Part shown: positions 22,801 through 30,295 of the stretch, in pieces
Position numbering within the stretch: the stretch's first letter is position 1
How the letters are laid out: each line of letters opens with the position of its first letter
Assembly: GCA_019637195.1 (NCBI GenBank)
Contig: JAHBWA010000096.1
Coordinates: 1-33,908, forward strand
DNA length: 33,908 bases
Reading direction: 5' to 3'
From: Labilithrix sp.
GTDB taxonomy: Bacteria > Myxococcota_A > Polyangia > Polyangiales > Polyangiaceae
Notes under the pieces: generated by a model
Database searches by the model: none
Told to the model about the DNA's origin: nothing
Seen by the model: the letters and a program-made list of their open reading frames with translations, nothing else
Made by a program: the position numbers and the translations under genes

Positions 22801-23105
22801 GTCGGTCCTCGCCCGTCGGTTCGGGGAGCCCCCGCCAGCGCCCGGGCCATGATGAGCTGCGACGAGAGGCTGCTCGAGACGAGCACGAGCAGCCAGGTGA
22901 CGGCCAGCTTCGCGACGAGCACGATCGACGGCGACGCGCAGGCGAGCCCCAGCACGACGAAGCCGAGCCCGAGGTTGTCGGCCTTCGTCAGCGCGTGGAT
23001 CCGGGTGCACGGATCCGGGAACCGGAGGAGCCCGACGGCCCCGGCGAAGAAGAAGAACGCGCCGGCGAAGAGCAGGGCGGCGGACGAGAGGTCCTGGAGC
23101 GTCAT
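22797..23105 (-). CDS. mnhG: MrpG/MnhG subunit
   Basis: This 102-residue, three-helix protein contains FFFFAGAVGLLRFPDPCTRI then HALTKADNLGLGFVVLG. The G-x-x-G-x-x-R-x-P-D-x-x-x-R-x-H-A-x-x-K pattern is diagnostic of MnhG/MrpG. It is a small accessory membrane subunit required for assembly in Mrp systems. ATG 23105 overlaps the F-subunit stop by 4 bases and its own stop overlaps the next GTG. Confidence 0.9.
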   Translation of the reverse strand: MTLQDLSSAALLFAGAFFFFAGAVGLLRFPDPCTRIHALTKADNLGLGFVVLGLACASPSIVLVAKLAVTWLLVLVSSSLSSQLIMARALAGAPRTDGRGPT

Positions 23106-23365
23106 CGCTCGCCCTCGCGCGGGGCGAAGCGGACGAACGCGATCACCGTCACCGCGGCGAGGACGGCGAACACCAGCGCGACGTTGCGCAGCGCCGCCGC
23201 CTCGCGGTCTGCGCCGAGCAGCAGCAAGACAGCCACCCCGCAGGTCCCGAAGAGCTGGACGACGAGGATCCGATCGGTGAGCGTCGGTCCGAGCCAAGCC
23301 CGCGCGAGCCCCGGGAGCAGCGTCAGGAGGAGGAAGAGGGCGACGGCCACGCGCAGCTCATGCAT
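23102..23365 (-). CDS. mnhF: MrpF/MnhF subunit
   Basis: The 87-residue product has three helices and the loop motif WLGPTLTDRILVVQLFGTCG (x-G-P-x-x-x-D-R-x-x-x-x) characteristic of MnhF/MrpF. It begins 8 bases inside the end of the E gene and ends in a 4-base overlap with G, the same order as in mrp operons (E-F-G). Confidence 0.9.
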   Translation of the reverse strand: MHELRVAVALFLLLTLLPGLARAWLGPTLTDRILVVQLFGTCGVAVLLLLGADREAAALRNVALVFAVLAAVTVIAFVRFAPREGER

Positions 23366-23903
23366 GCGTCTCGCTCCCCGCGGGCGTGTGCGCCCAGATC
23401 GCGCGCGCGACGCGCCTCTCGAGCGCGCGGAGCTCCCCCTCGAGCTCGCCGTCGTCGACGAGCACGTGGATGCGGAGCTCTCGGTCGCGCACCTCGACGG
23501 TCAACGATCCGGGCATCAAGTTGATGAGGCTGGTGAAGAGCTGCTGCTCGGGGCCCGGCGCCAGATCGGTCGTGTAGGACACGACGGCGGGGGCCACCGG
23601 GACCCGGGGCGACAGCGCGAGGAGGGCGACGTCCCAGCCGCCGCGGATCGAGCCGACGAGGAAATGCCACACGAGCCTCGAGGTCGCGGCCACGCGCACG
23701 TGGGTCAGCGGCGCTCGCGCAGGACACAACCTGAGGCTCACGATCGTCGCGGCCAGGACCACCACGACTCCGAACGCGATCCCCCCCACGTCGTCCTCGA
23801 GCAGCGCCCACCAGCCGAACGCGAGGATGCATGCACGCCACGCAGCGCGCCGCGCCTTCACGCGGAGGTGGGCGGAGTCGCCGTCGCGAGTCCCGGACGC
23901 CAT
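23358..23903 (-). CDS. mnhE: MrpE/MnhE subunit, first gene of the operon
   Basis: The 181-residue product has two hydrophobic segments (around ACILAFGWWALLEDD and GIAFGVVVVLAATIVSL). They are followed by the conserved MnhE domain HFLVGSIRGGWDVALLALSP, with QQLFTSLINLMPGSLTVEVR and IHVLVDD, usually a cytoplasmic ferredoxin-like extension. It is the first gene of the coupled minus-strand set E-F-G-B-C-D-D-D, so the promoter should lie between 23904 and about 24130. I could not pick one out with confidence in that GC-rich stretch. ATG 23903 is the first start that keeps the hydrophobic N-terminus in register. Confidence 0.85.
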   Translation of the reverse strand: MASGTRDGDSAHLRVKARRAAWRACILAFGWWALLEDDVGGIAFGVVVVLAATIVSLRLCPARAPLTHVRVAATSRLVWHFLVGSIRGGWDVALLALSPRVPVAPAVVSYTTDLAPGPEQQLFTSLINLMPGSLTVEVRDRELRIHVLVDDGELEGELRALERRVARAIWAHTPAGSETHA

Positions 23904-23963
23904 GGCTGCCAGCGCGTAGCAGGGACCGAGCCGCGCCGACGCCACGGCGCGAGCGCGGGTCCC

Positions 23964-23986
23964 CGCGGCGCCCCGCCGGCGCCGCG
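23964..23986 (-). terminator. Hairpin between L,D-transpeptidase and the ion-translocating operon
   Basis: CGCGGCGCC-CCGCC-GGCGCCGCG is a perfect 9-bp stem with a 5-base loop. It lies 154 bases beyond the transpeptidase stop and 61 bases before the operon's first codon. It may end the upstream minus-strand transcript or lie in the operon leader. The flanking 23904-24139 stretch holds no credible gene. Confidence 0.4.
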
Positions 23987-24139
23987 CCCGTAGCTCTTCA
24001 CGACCTCCGAGGCGGTCTGGACCGGGCCGCCGATGCCGCGCGCAGGACGATCGAGCGGCGGCGCGTCGGGCTCCGACAGGACGACGCGACGGGCGAGTCG
24101 AGCTGCGCTGCGGTCGCCGGGACGCGCGGCGCCCGTGCG

Positions 24140-25879
24140 TCAGCGCGCGGCGCGACGCTTCCCGGGCGCCGGGTCCTCGTGCACCACGACGCGTGAGCCG
24201 GTGTTCTCGTTCTCGCTGAAGACGCCGTGCCACCCCTCGGGGATCTGCGGATCGGCCCACGCGAAGACGGTGCGCGCGTCCTCGGGGGACATGTTCACGC
24301 AGCCGTGGCTCCGGACGTTCCCGAACGAGTCATGCCAGAACGCGCCGTGGAGCGCGTAGCTGCCCTGGTAATACATGACCCAGGGCACGTCCTCGATCGA
24401 GTACGGACCGTCGGACGCGACGTCGCCGTCCATCGTCGTCGTGACGTGCTTCTCGCGGATGCGAAAGATCCCCGGAGGCGTCGCGAAGTCGCGCTCGCGA
24501 TCGTACGGGTTGCGGCGGCCCGACGAGATGAGGGTCGCGAACACGGGACGCCGCCCCTCGAACGCGACGAGCTGCTGGCGCGTGAGGTCGACGTCGATCC
24601 ACCGCTCGTCGGCGCCGACGTCGGCGGGGATCTGCGGGTGCGCGAGGCGGAGCGACGGGAGACGCACCCAGAAGCCGGCGCTCGTCTGGTGGTAGGTGAC
24701 GCCGGAGACCGTCGCCTCCCGCCCGGTGAGGAGGACCGCGCTTCGCCGCGGCAGCGCCGCGCCCCAGCCGACCTTGAGCCCGCCCTTGCCGTCGTCGGTG
24801 ACGTCGAGCGCCGGCACGCCGCTCGACGTCACGAACGCGACCGTGCCCGCGAGCGGCGCCCCGGCGTCGAGCGCGGCGAGCGGCTCCTCGCCGGCGTCGA
24901 CCGAGCCCGCGAGCTCGGGGAACGGGAGCAGCTCGGCGACGGCGCCCTCTCCCGTGAACCAGCTCCCGACGTGCTTCGTCGAGCCGTTCAGCAGCGCGAG
25001 GCGATCGTACGGCGCCGCGAAGCCGAAGGTGGTGCGCCACCACCGCGTGCCGGCGGCCTTGAAGTCGCGGTCGAGCGCGACGATGAAGCCGCGCGCCATC
25101 CGGCGCACGAGGACACCTCGTCCCTTGAGCTGCTTCAGCTGCGGCCGCCCCGCGTCGGCCTTGAACGGATCGGCGAGGCGGTCGCGATCCTTGTCGCGCT
25201 CGTTCTTGTCGCGCGCCGCGCGACGCGGCGGCGGAGGCGGGGGCGGCGCGGTCTCCTCGTCGTTCGCGGCGGGCGACGCCTCCTCGTCCTTCTCGCCCTC
25301 GCTCGCCGCGCTCTGCGCCTCCTCCGGCTTCGGCGCCGGCGCGAGGTGCGGCTCGTACTTCTTCCGGTCCTCGGCGCTCAGCACCCGGCGGTAGAGCGGC
25401 GTCCCGTCGGAGACGTTGGCGCCGTAACGATAAGGCATGCCGGCGTCGCGGTCGGGCTGCTTCGGGGCCAGCTTCACGCGAGGGTTCGTGAGGTCGATCG
25501 TCGCGACCTTGCCGCAGACGAAGCCCCCCGCGACGAGCTCGTACCAGCCGTCCTTGCAGTCGTCGTTCTTGATCGGCGGGTCGTACGCCTTCACCACCGC
25601 GCCGTTCCGGAGATAGCCCATCCGTCGCGCGCCGGCGTCGCTCTCGGGCCAGCTCGGTCGATCGCTCACCGAGGCGACGAAGCTCGACGCGGCCAGATCG
25701 AGGACGAGCCGCTGGCCGCCCGCCGCCTTCTCGCCGACCTCGCCCGGCGTCGCGGCGTCGTCGATGGCGGCCGCGGTGGTCGCCGCGTCGGCCGACGACG
25801 ACGTACCGGGCGTCTTGTCGCACGCCTCGAGCAACGCGAGCGCGCAGGCGGGGACCAAAGCGAACTGCCACAACCGCAC
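24140..25879 (-). CDS. L,D-transpeptidase (YkuD domain) lipoprotein
   Basis: A GTG at 25879 gives 579 residues. The N-terminus (MRLWQFALVPACALALLEAC) ends in a lipobox-like LLEAC, so it is probably a lipoprotein. A long N-terminal region includes an SH3-like or unassigned beta region (MGYLRNGAVVKAYDPP) and a low-complexity stretch of poly-Pro followed by Arg/Lys/Asp repeats near residues 220-250. The catalytic YkuD domain occupies about 425-570: WIDVDLTRQQLVAFEGRRPV, FATPPGIFRIREKHV, ALHGAFWHDSFGNVRSHGCV and NMSPEDARTVFAWAD. The H-x-x-x-x-x-x-x-x-x-S-H-G-C motif supplies the nucleophilic Cys. Such enzymes make 3-3 peptidoglycan crosslinks or tether proteins to murein. The gene is divergent from the S-formylglutathione hydrolase, with 84 bases between. 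Confidence 0.88.
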   Translation of the reverse strand: MRLWQFALVPACALALLEACDKTPGTSSSADAATTAAAIDDAATPGEVGEKAAGGQRLVLDLAASSFVASVSDRPSWPESDAGARRMGYLRNGAVVKAYDPPIKNDDCKDGWYELVAGGFVCGKVATIDLTNPRVKLAPKQPDRDAGMPYRYGANVSDGTPLYRRVLSAEDRKKYEPHLAPAPKPEEAQSAASEGEKDEEASPAANDEETAPPPPPPPRRAARDKNERDKDRDRLADPFKADAGRPQLKQLKGRGVLVRRMARGFIVALDRDFKAAGTRWWRTTFGFAAPYDRLALLNGSTKHVGSWFTGEGAVAELLPFPELAGSVDAGEEPLAALDAGAPLAGTVAFVTSSGVPALDVTDDGKGGLKVGWGAALPRRSAVLLTGREATVSGVTYHQTSAGFWVRLPSLRLAHPQIPADVGADERWIDVDLTRQQLVAFEGRRPVFATLISSGRRNPYDRERDFATPPGIFRIREKHVTTTMDGDVASDGPYSIEDVPWVMYYQGSYALHGAFWHDSFGNVRSHGCVNMSPEDARTVFAWADPQIPEGWHGVFSENENTGSRVVVHEDPAPGKRRAAR

Positions 25880-25947
25880 AGCGGCTCCCGCTTAGCGCGA
25901 TCTGCCCGCGCGCGGAAGACCCGAGCTCGGTCGCGGCGACTTTCGCG

Positions 25948-25953
25948 TATCAT
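25948..25953 (+). promoter_or_regulatory. Possible -10 element of the S-formylglutathione hydrolase gene
   Basis: TATCAT lies 10 bases before ATG 25964 in an otherwise GC-rich 84-base divergent spacer. If used, the transcript would be nearly leaderless. No convincing -35 box was found, so this is tentative. Confidence 0.25.
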
Positions 25954-25963
25954 CGCTCGCCCC

Positions 25964-26824
25964 ATGACGACGTCGACGAGCCTCACGATCCGGTCGGAGC
26001 ACGCCGCCTACGGTGGGCGCCAGGGTTTCTACGAGCGCGCGAGCGCCGCGTGCGGCGGGCCGATGCGCTTCTCGGTCTTCCTCCCGCCGCGCGCGCTCGC
26101 GGGCGACGAGGTCCCCGCGCTCTACTACCTCGCAGGCCTCACGTGCAACGAGGAGCACCTGCCGACCAAGGGCGGCGCGCTCCGCCTCGCGTCCGAGCTC
26201 GGCCTCGCGATCGTCGCGTCCGACACGAGCCCGCGCGCGAAGCGCTACCCCGGCGACGACGAGAGCTGGGACTTCGGCCAGGGCGCCGGCTTCTACCTCG
26301 ACGCCACCGAGGCCCCCTGGTCGGAGACCTACCGGATGGAGACGCACGTGACGAAGGAGCTCCCGGCGTGGGTCGAGGCGGCGCTCCCGATCGCGAGCGA
26401 CCGGCGGGGGATCTTCGGCCACTCGATGGGTGGTCACGGCGCGCTCACGCTCGCGCTGCGGAACCCCGAGCGCTACGCGAGCGTCTCGGCCTTCGCGCCG
26501 ATCGTCGCGCCGTCGCGCGTGCCGTGGGGCGAGAAGGCGTTCACGCGCTACCTCGGGAGCGATCGCGCGCGGTGGGCTGAGCACGACGCGTGCGCGCTGA
26601 TCGCCGGCGGGCGGACGCTGCCGTTCGAGCTCCTCGTGGATCAAGGGACGAGCGACAAGTTCCTCGAGCGCGAGCTCCGCCCCGAGCTGCTCGAGGAGGC
26701 GTGCGCTGCCGCGAAGCAGCGCCTCCGGCTGCGGCGCCACGAGGGATACGACCACAGCTACTACTTCATCGCGACGATGATGGAGGAGCACCTCCGGCAC
26801 CACGCCAAGGCGCTCGTGGGCTGA
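25964..26824 (+). CDS. fghA: S-formylglutathione hydrolase
   Basis: The 286-residue cytoplasmic esterase hydrolyses S-formylglutathione to formate and glutathione, the second step of glutathione-dependent formaldehyde detoxification. Family motifs are FSVFLPPRALAGDEVPALYY, LAGLTCNEEHLPTKGGALRL, IVASDTSPRAKRYPGDDESW, the nucleophile elbow GIFGHSMGGHGAL, the Asp in LLVDQGTSDKFL and the His in GYDHSYYFIATMMEEH. Its length is typical. The usual partner, class III alcohol dehydrogenase (AdhC), is not adjacent. The convergent neighbour is a different zinc alcohol dehydrogenase. Function is assigned with high confidence by family. Confidence 0.93.
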   Translation: MTTSTSLTIRSEHAAYGGRQGFYERASAACGGPMRFSVFLPPRALAGDEVPALYYLAGLTCNEEHLPTKGGALRLASELGLAIVASDTSPRAKRYPGDDESWDFGQGAGFYLDATEAPWSETYRMETHVTKELPAWVEAALPIASDRRGIFGHSMGGHGALTLALRNPERYASVSAFAPIVAPSRVPWGEKAFTRYLGSDRARWAEHDACALIAGGRTLPFELLVDQGTSDKFLERELRPELLEEACAAAKQRLRLRRHEGYDHSYYFIATMMEEHLRHHAKALVG

Positions 26825-26884
26825 CGCCGGCCGCACGATCGACTTGGCGCGCGACCAGCCCGGCGCCGAGCGCCCCGGCGCCGA

Positions 26885-27946
26885 TCAGCCCGGCGCGCGA
26901 TCGAGGACGATGCGCATGCGCGCGCGCCCTTCGCGCACCCGGGCGATCGCGTCGTTGACGGAGGCGGCCGAGGCGAGCGACGCCCGCTCGACGATGGGCG
27001 CGATCCGGTGCGCCGCCGCGAACGCCAGCATCCGCCGCATCGTCTGCGTGCTCCCGATCACGCTGCCCGTGATGTGCTTCTGCTCGTCGAGCAGCGGATC
27101 GGCCGAGAGCGTCAACGGCGCGCCGGGGACGCCGACGAGGCACAGCGTGCCCTCGAGATCGAGGACGCTCATCCAGGCGGTCCAGTCGAGCGGCGCGTGC
27201 GTCGTCACGAGGAGGAGATCGACGACGCCGCGCGGGAGCGGACCGCACGCGTCCGTGAGCTCGCTCGCGCCGAGCCCGAGCGCGAGCTGTCGCTTCGACG
27301 TGTCGGGATCGAACGCGATCACCGAGGCGCCGAGCGCCGCCGCGAAGCGCACCGCGAGGTGACCTAGGCCGCCCACGCCGACGACGCCGACGCGCATTCC
27401 GGCGCGGGCGCCGAGGCGCTCGAGCGGCGAGAAGACCGTGAGACCCGCGCAGAGCAGCGGCGCCGCCGTGGCCCGGTCGAGCCCCTCCGGCAGCTCGAAG
27501 CAGAACCGCGCGTCGGCGCGCACGCGCTCGGCGAACCCGCCCCACCGCGTCGTCGGCGGCGAGGGGCTCGCCGCGGCCGTGCAGGTCCGGACCTTGCCGC
27601 CGGTGCACAGGTGCTCACGCTCGGAGCGGCAGGCGCCGCACCCACCGCAGGCGCCCGCCTGCCAGCCGAGGCCCACGACCGCGCCTTCTGAAATTTTCGC
27701 GCGCGCGCCGGCGCGGACGACGCGCCCCACGATCTCGTGACCGGGGACGAGCGGGCGCGCCACGTCCCCCCAGTCGCCGTCGAGCAGGTGCACGTCGCTA
27801 TGGCACACCGAGCAATGATCGACGGCGATCTCGAGCTGTTCGTCGCCGAGCGGGCCGGCGTCGGGCACCTCGAGCGCCTCCAGCGGGCGGCCGGTGGCGG
27901 TCTGCCCGAACGCGCGCAAGGTCGCGGAGCTCATGGCAGGGCGCAT
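26885..27946 (-). CDS. Zinc-dependent alcohol dehydrogenase (CAD/YahK-like)
   Basis: The 353-residue product is a medium-chain dehydrogenase. The catalytic zinc ligands appear in CSVCHSDVHLLDGDWG and VPGHEIVGRVV, the structural zinc in CGGCGACRSEREHLC, and the nucleotide-binding Rossmann motif in VGVVGVGGLGHLAVRFAAAL. The DGDWG motif after CHSD and the TCTAAASPSPPTTRWGGFAE region follow the YahK/cinnamyl-alcohol-dehydrogenase branch, generally NADP-linked aldehyde reductases. It is not class III (no extended glutathione-binding loop recognisable). A GGGGG sequence at suitable distance supports ATG 27946 over the in-frame ATG 27934. It converges with fghA across 60 bases of CCCGGCGCC-type repeats, so the two are not co-transcribed. 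Confidence 0.88.
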   Translation of the reverse strand: MRPAMSSATLRAFGQTATGRPLEALEVPDAGPLGDEQLEIAVDHCSVCHSDVHLLDGDWGDVARPLVPGHEIVGRVVRAGARAKISEGAVVGLGWQAGACGGCGACRSEREHLCTGGKVRTCTAAASPSPPTTRWGGFAERVRADARFCFELPEGLDRATAAPLLCAGLTVFSPLERLGARAGMRVGVVGVGGLGHLAVRFAAALGASVIAFDPDTSKRQLALGLGASELTDACGPLPRGVVDLLLVTTHAPLDWTAWMSVLDLEGTLCLVGVPGAPLTLSADPLLDEQKHITGSVIGSTQTMRRMLAFAAAHRIAPIVERASLASAASVNDAIARVREGRARMRIVLDRAPG

Positions 27947-28032
27947 GCCTCAACCCCCGACCGGGTGCAACGTGGCGTGCTCATCCGTAGATGCTATACA
28001 CGCCCCCACCTGCTCGCCTGGAGCCCTACCCC

Positions 28033-29205
28033 ATGTTCGTGAAAACCTCGCGCAAGTCCGGTCCCCGCACCCTGGTCTCGAAGTCCCTCGCAGAAGAGTG
28101 CGCGGCCAAGGAGCTCACGCGCCGGCAGATGGTGCAGGCCGTCATGCTCGGCACGGTCGGGACGTGGCTCGGCGCCGCCGGGCTCGCCGGCTGCACGACG
28201 AAGACCGTCGTCAAGGACGACGGCGCCGGGGCGGGCCCGGACGCGGACGCCGGCCCCGAAGAGACGACCAAGCACCTCGTCGGCATGGGCTACGACGAGG
28301 CCGATCGTGGCGTGGCGCTCGAGGCGGCGCTCGCGGAGACCGTCGGGCTCGGGATGATCAAGCCGGGCGACTCGGTCTACCTCCGCGTCAACAGCAACTC
28401 GGGCGACGTCTACCCGTACTCGACGGCACCGGAGACGATCGTCGCCCTCGGCGGCATGCTCCGCGATCTCGGCGTCACCGACATCCGCGTCGGCGACCGC
28501 TCCTTCTGGGGCGATCCGAACACGGTCGGGAACCTCACGAAGAACGGCATCGCGGGCGCGGCGAAGAAGATCGGCACGAGCGCGATCGCCTACGACGACA
28601 ACGTCGACTGGGTCACGCTCCCGAAGGGCTCCACGCCGAACTGGGTCGACACCGTTCGCCTCCCGGAGCCGGTGATGACCGCCGATCATCAGATCATCCT
28701 CTCCTGCGTGAAGACGCACTTCATCTCGCAGTTCACGATGGCGCTGAAGATCGGCCTCGGCCTCGTCCACGCCGAGGACCGCATGCGCGAGGGCAACCTC
28801 AAGACCCACGACACGCGGATCCTCTACAAGCAGATCGCGCAGATCAACCAGGCGTTCACCCCGTCGCTCGTCGTGATGGACGGCTACTCCGCGATCATCT
28901 CGGGCGGTCCGACGAAGAACGACCGCCCGTCGGGCGCGCCGTCGTCGTTCAGCGGCGGTGTCATCGGCAAGCCGAAGGTCTTCATCGTCAGCACCGACCG
29001 CATCGCGGCCGATGTCGCCGGCATCGCCGTCCTCAAGACGCTGAGCCCCGACTACGAGGCGATCCACGACACGAAGCCGTTCTCGAACCCGCAGATCAAG
29101 GCCGCCGTCACCGCGGGCCTCGGCATCGCCGACGCATCGGCGTTCGATCTCTCCGGCCCGACCGTGCCCGAGCTCGAGACGTACCTCGCCCAGGTCACGG
29201 GCTAG
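28033..29205 (+). CDS. DUF362-domain protein with Tat-type lipoprotein signal
   Basis: From ATG 28033 this gives 390 residues. After a 30-residue n-region comes ELTRRQMVQAVMLGTVGTWL and then GAAGLAGC. This is a twin-arginine motif (TRRQM), a hydrophobic stretch and a lipobox (LAGC), so it is predicted to be folded before export and lipidated. An Asp/Ala/Gly-rich linker follows. The body matches DUF362: VYLRVNSNSGDVYPYSTAPE, MLRDLGVTDIRVGDRSFWGD, IILSCVKTHFISQFTMALKI, GLVHAEDRMREGNLKTHD and SLVVMDGYSAIISGGPT. DUF362 occurs in iron-sulphur and other proteins of uncertain role, and no Cys-rich ferredoxin motif is present here. Tat export implies cofactor or metal insertion in the cytoplasm. The GTG/ATG upstream at 27991 adds residues with no support. 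A TATACA-like box lies at 27995-28000. Confidence 0.8.
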   Translation: MFVKTSRKSGPRTLVSKSLAEECAAKELTRRQMVQAVMLGTVGTWLGAAGLAGCTTKTVVKDDGAGAGPDADAGPEETTKHLVGMGYDEADRGVALEAALAETVGLGMIKPGDSVYLRVNSNSGDVYPYSTAPETIVALGGMLRDLGVTDIRVGDRSFWGDPNTVGNLTKNGIAGAAKKIGTSAIAYDDNVDWVTLPKGSTPNWVDTVRLPEPVMTADHQIILSCVKTHFISQFTMALKIGLGLVHAEDRMREGNLKTHDTRILYKQIAQINQAFTPSLVVMDGYSAIISGGPTKNDRPSGAPSSFSGGVIGKPKVFIVSTDRIAADVAGIAVLKTLSPDYEAIHDTKPFSNPQIKAAVTAGLGIADASAFDLSGPTVPELETYLAQVTG

Positions 29206-29525
29206 CGCGGCGCTGGCCCGGGGGTTGACCGGCCGAGCGCGACCGCGACGCTCGCACGGATCACCGGCTGAGCACGGCGCTCGCGCGAGTCACGGGCCGA
29301 GCGCGACCGCGGCGCCCTGACGCTCGATCGGCCGTGCCGCGAGCGTGAGTCGACGCCCCCTCGAATAGACTCAGCCGTCGTCCGTCCATCTCGGCCGGTG
29401 TCGCCCTGCCCTCTCGCGCCCCGGCGCGGCGAGGTGGGCGCCCGCTTTCTTGGCGGCTTCCGCCGGGCAAGCCTGCTGCCTATGGGGACGGGGCCGCGCG
29501 TGACGACGGCCCCGGAGGGATCGTC
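29206..29525. repeat. Intergenic region with degenerate GC-rich repeats and inverted repeats
   Basis: No gene is seen. A 17-base unit GGCCGAGCGCGACCGCG occurs at 29231-29247 and 29295-29311, and a looser copy lies near 29260-29285 (TCACCGGCTGAGC), giving a ~30-base periodicity. GGCCGA at 29295-29300 can pair with TCGGCC at 29328-29333 to form a terminator-like stem after the DUF362 gene. Similar GCGACGCTCACGAGC sequence appears again at 30240-30270, after the next gene. Confidence 0.4.
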
Positions 29526-30230
29526 ATGCCGCTCTCGCTCCGCCCGGCCGTCGCCGTGTGCTGCTTTTCCGTGCTCTCCTTGGCCGCCGCGAGCGCGAGG
29601 GCCGACCTCGGCGCGCCGCCGGCCGGGTCACCCGAGCGTGCGGGGGCAGAAGCGCCCGCCACAGCGAGCGCCGCGGGCGCGCCACCCGCCGCCGACGCGC
29701 CAGAGGCGCAGCGACGCGCGCGCCAGGACCCGAAGCGCTTCGTCGTCGCGCGCGACTTCGGGATCGCCGTCCCCGTGGGAGCGCTCGCCGAGGAGGCCGC
29801 GCCGATGTACGGGCCGCTCGTGCGCCTCGGCTTCCACCTCTCCGACAGCGTCGAGCTCGGCCTCCGCGCCGGCTACCAGCGCGGGTTCGACAAGACGGTC
29901 GCAGGTGCCCAGGGCTCGCTCTCGTCGGTGCCGATCAACGCGAGCGTGCGCTGGTTCGTGCTCGGCGATCGCTCCGGCCCGTACGCCGGCGCCGAGGCCG
30001 GCGTGAACGTCTTCCGCCACCGCGCCGCGCCGCGGACGTCGTTCTTCGACGTCGGCGCGGACTCGACGTGGGCGCGCCCCTCGGCGAAGGTCGGCGTCGG
30101 CTTCGTCTGGAGCCGCGCGCTGCCGATCGACGTCCGCGCAGAGCTCGCGTCGCTCGACCTCGTGTCGCGGGGCGGCCCGGCAGGCGCGCTCGCGCTGGGC
30201 GCGACGGCCGGCTACTCGATCTTCTTCTGA
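29526..30230 (+). CDS. Putative outer-membrane beta-barrel protein
   Basis: The 234-residue product starts MPLSLRPAVAVCCFSVLSLA and has a Sec cleavage site after ASARA, followed by an Ala/Pro/Glu-rich linker of about 45 residues. The rest alternates short beta-like strands with turns (PLVRLGFHLSDSVELGLRAG, VPINASVRWFVLGDRSGPYA, GAEAGVNVFRH, AKVGVGFVWSRALPIDVRAE, ALGATAGYSIFF). It ends in Phe, the usual last residue of barrel proteins recognised by the BAM machinery. Eight strands would fit an OmpA/OmpX-size barrel. I cannot name the family and the role is unknown. It is a single gene, bounded by repeat-rich spacers. Confidence 0.65.
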   Translation: MPLSLRPAVAVCCFSVLSLAAASARADLGAPPAGSPERAGAEAPATASAAGAPPAADAPEAQRRARQDPKRFVVARDFGIAVPVGALAEEAAPMYGPLVRLGFHLSDSVELGLRAGYQRGFDKTVAGAQGSLSSVPINASVRWFVLGDRSGPYAGAEAGVNVFRHRAAPRTSFFDVGADSTWARPSAKVGVGFVWSRALPIDVRAELASLDLVSRGGPAGALALGATAGYSIFF

Positions 30231-30295
30231 GCACCGCGCGCGACGCTCACGAGCCGCGCGCGGCGCTCACGACCCACCCCGAGGCGCCGAGGGGA

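Noticed and set aside
24227..25960. Plus-strand upstream extension of the S-formylglutathione hydrolase reading frame
   Set aside because: The extension lies antisense to the L,D-transpeptidase and is Arg/Glu-rich; homology begins at ATG 25964.
29205..29340. GC-rich ~30-base repeats considered as a CRISPR array
   Set aside because: Units are degenerate, fewer than three good copies, no regular unique spacers and no cas genes.
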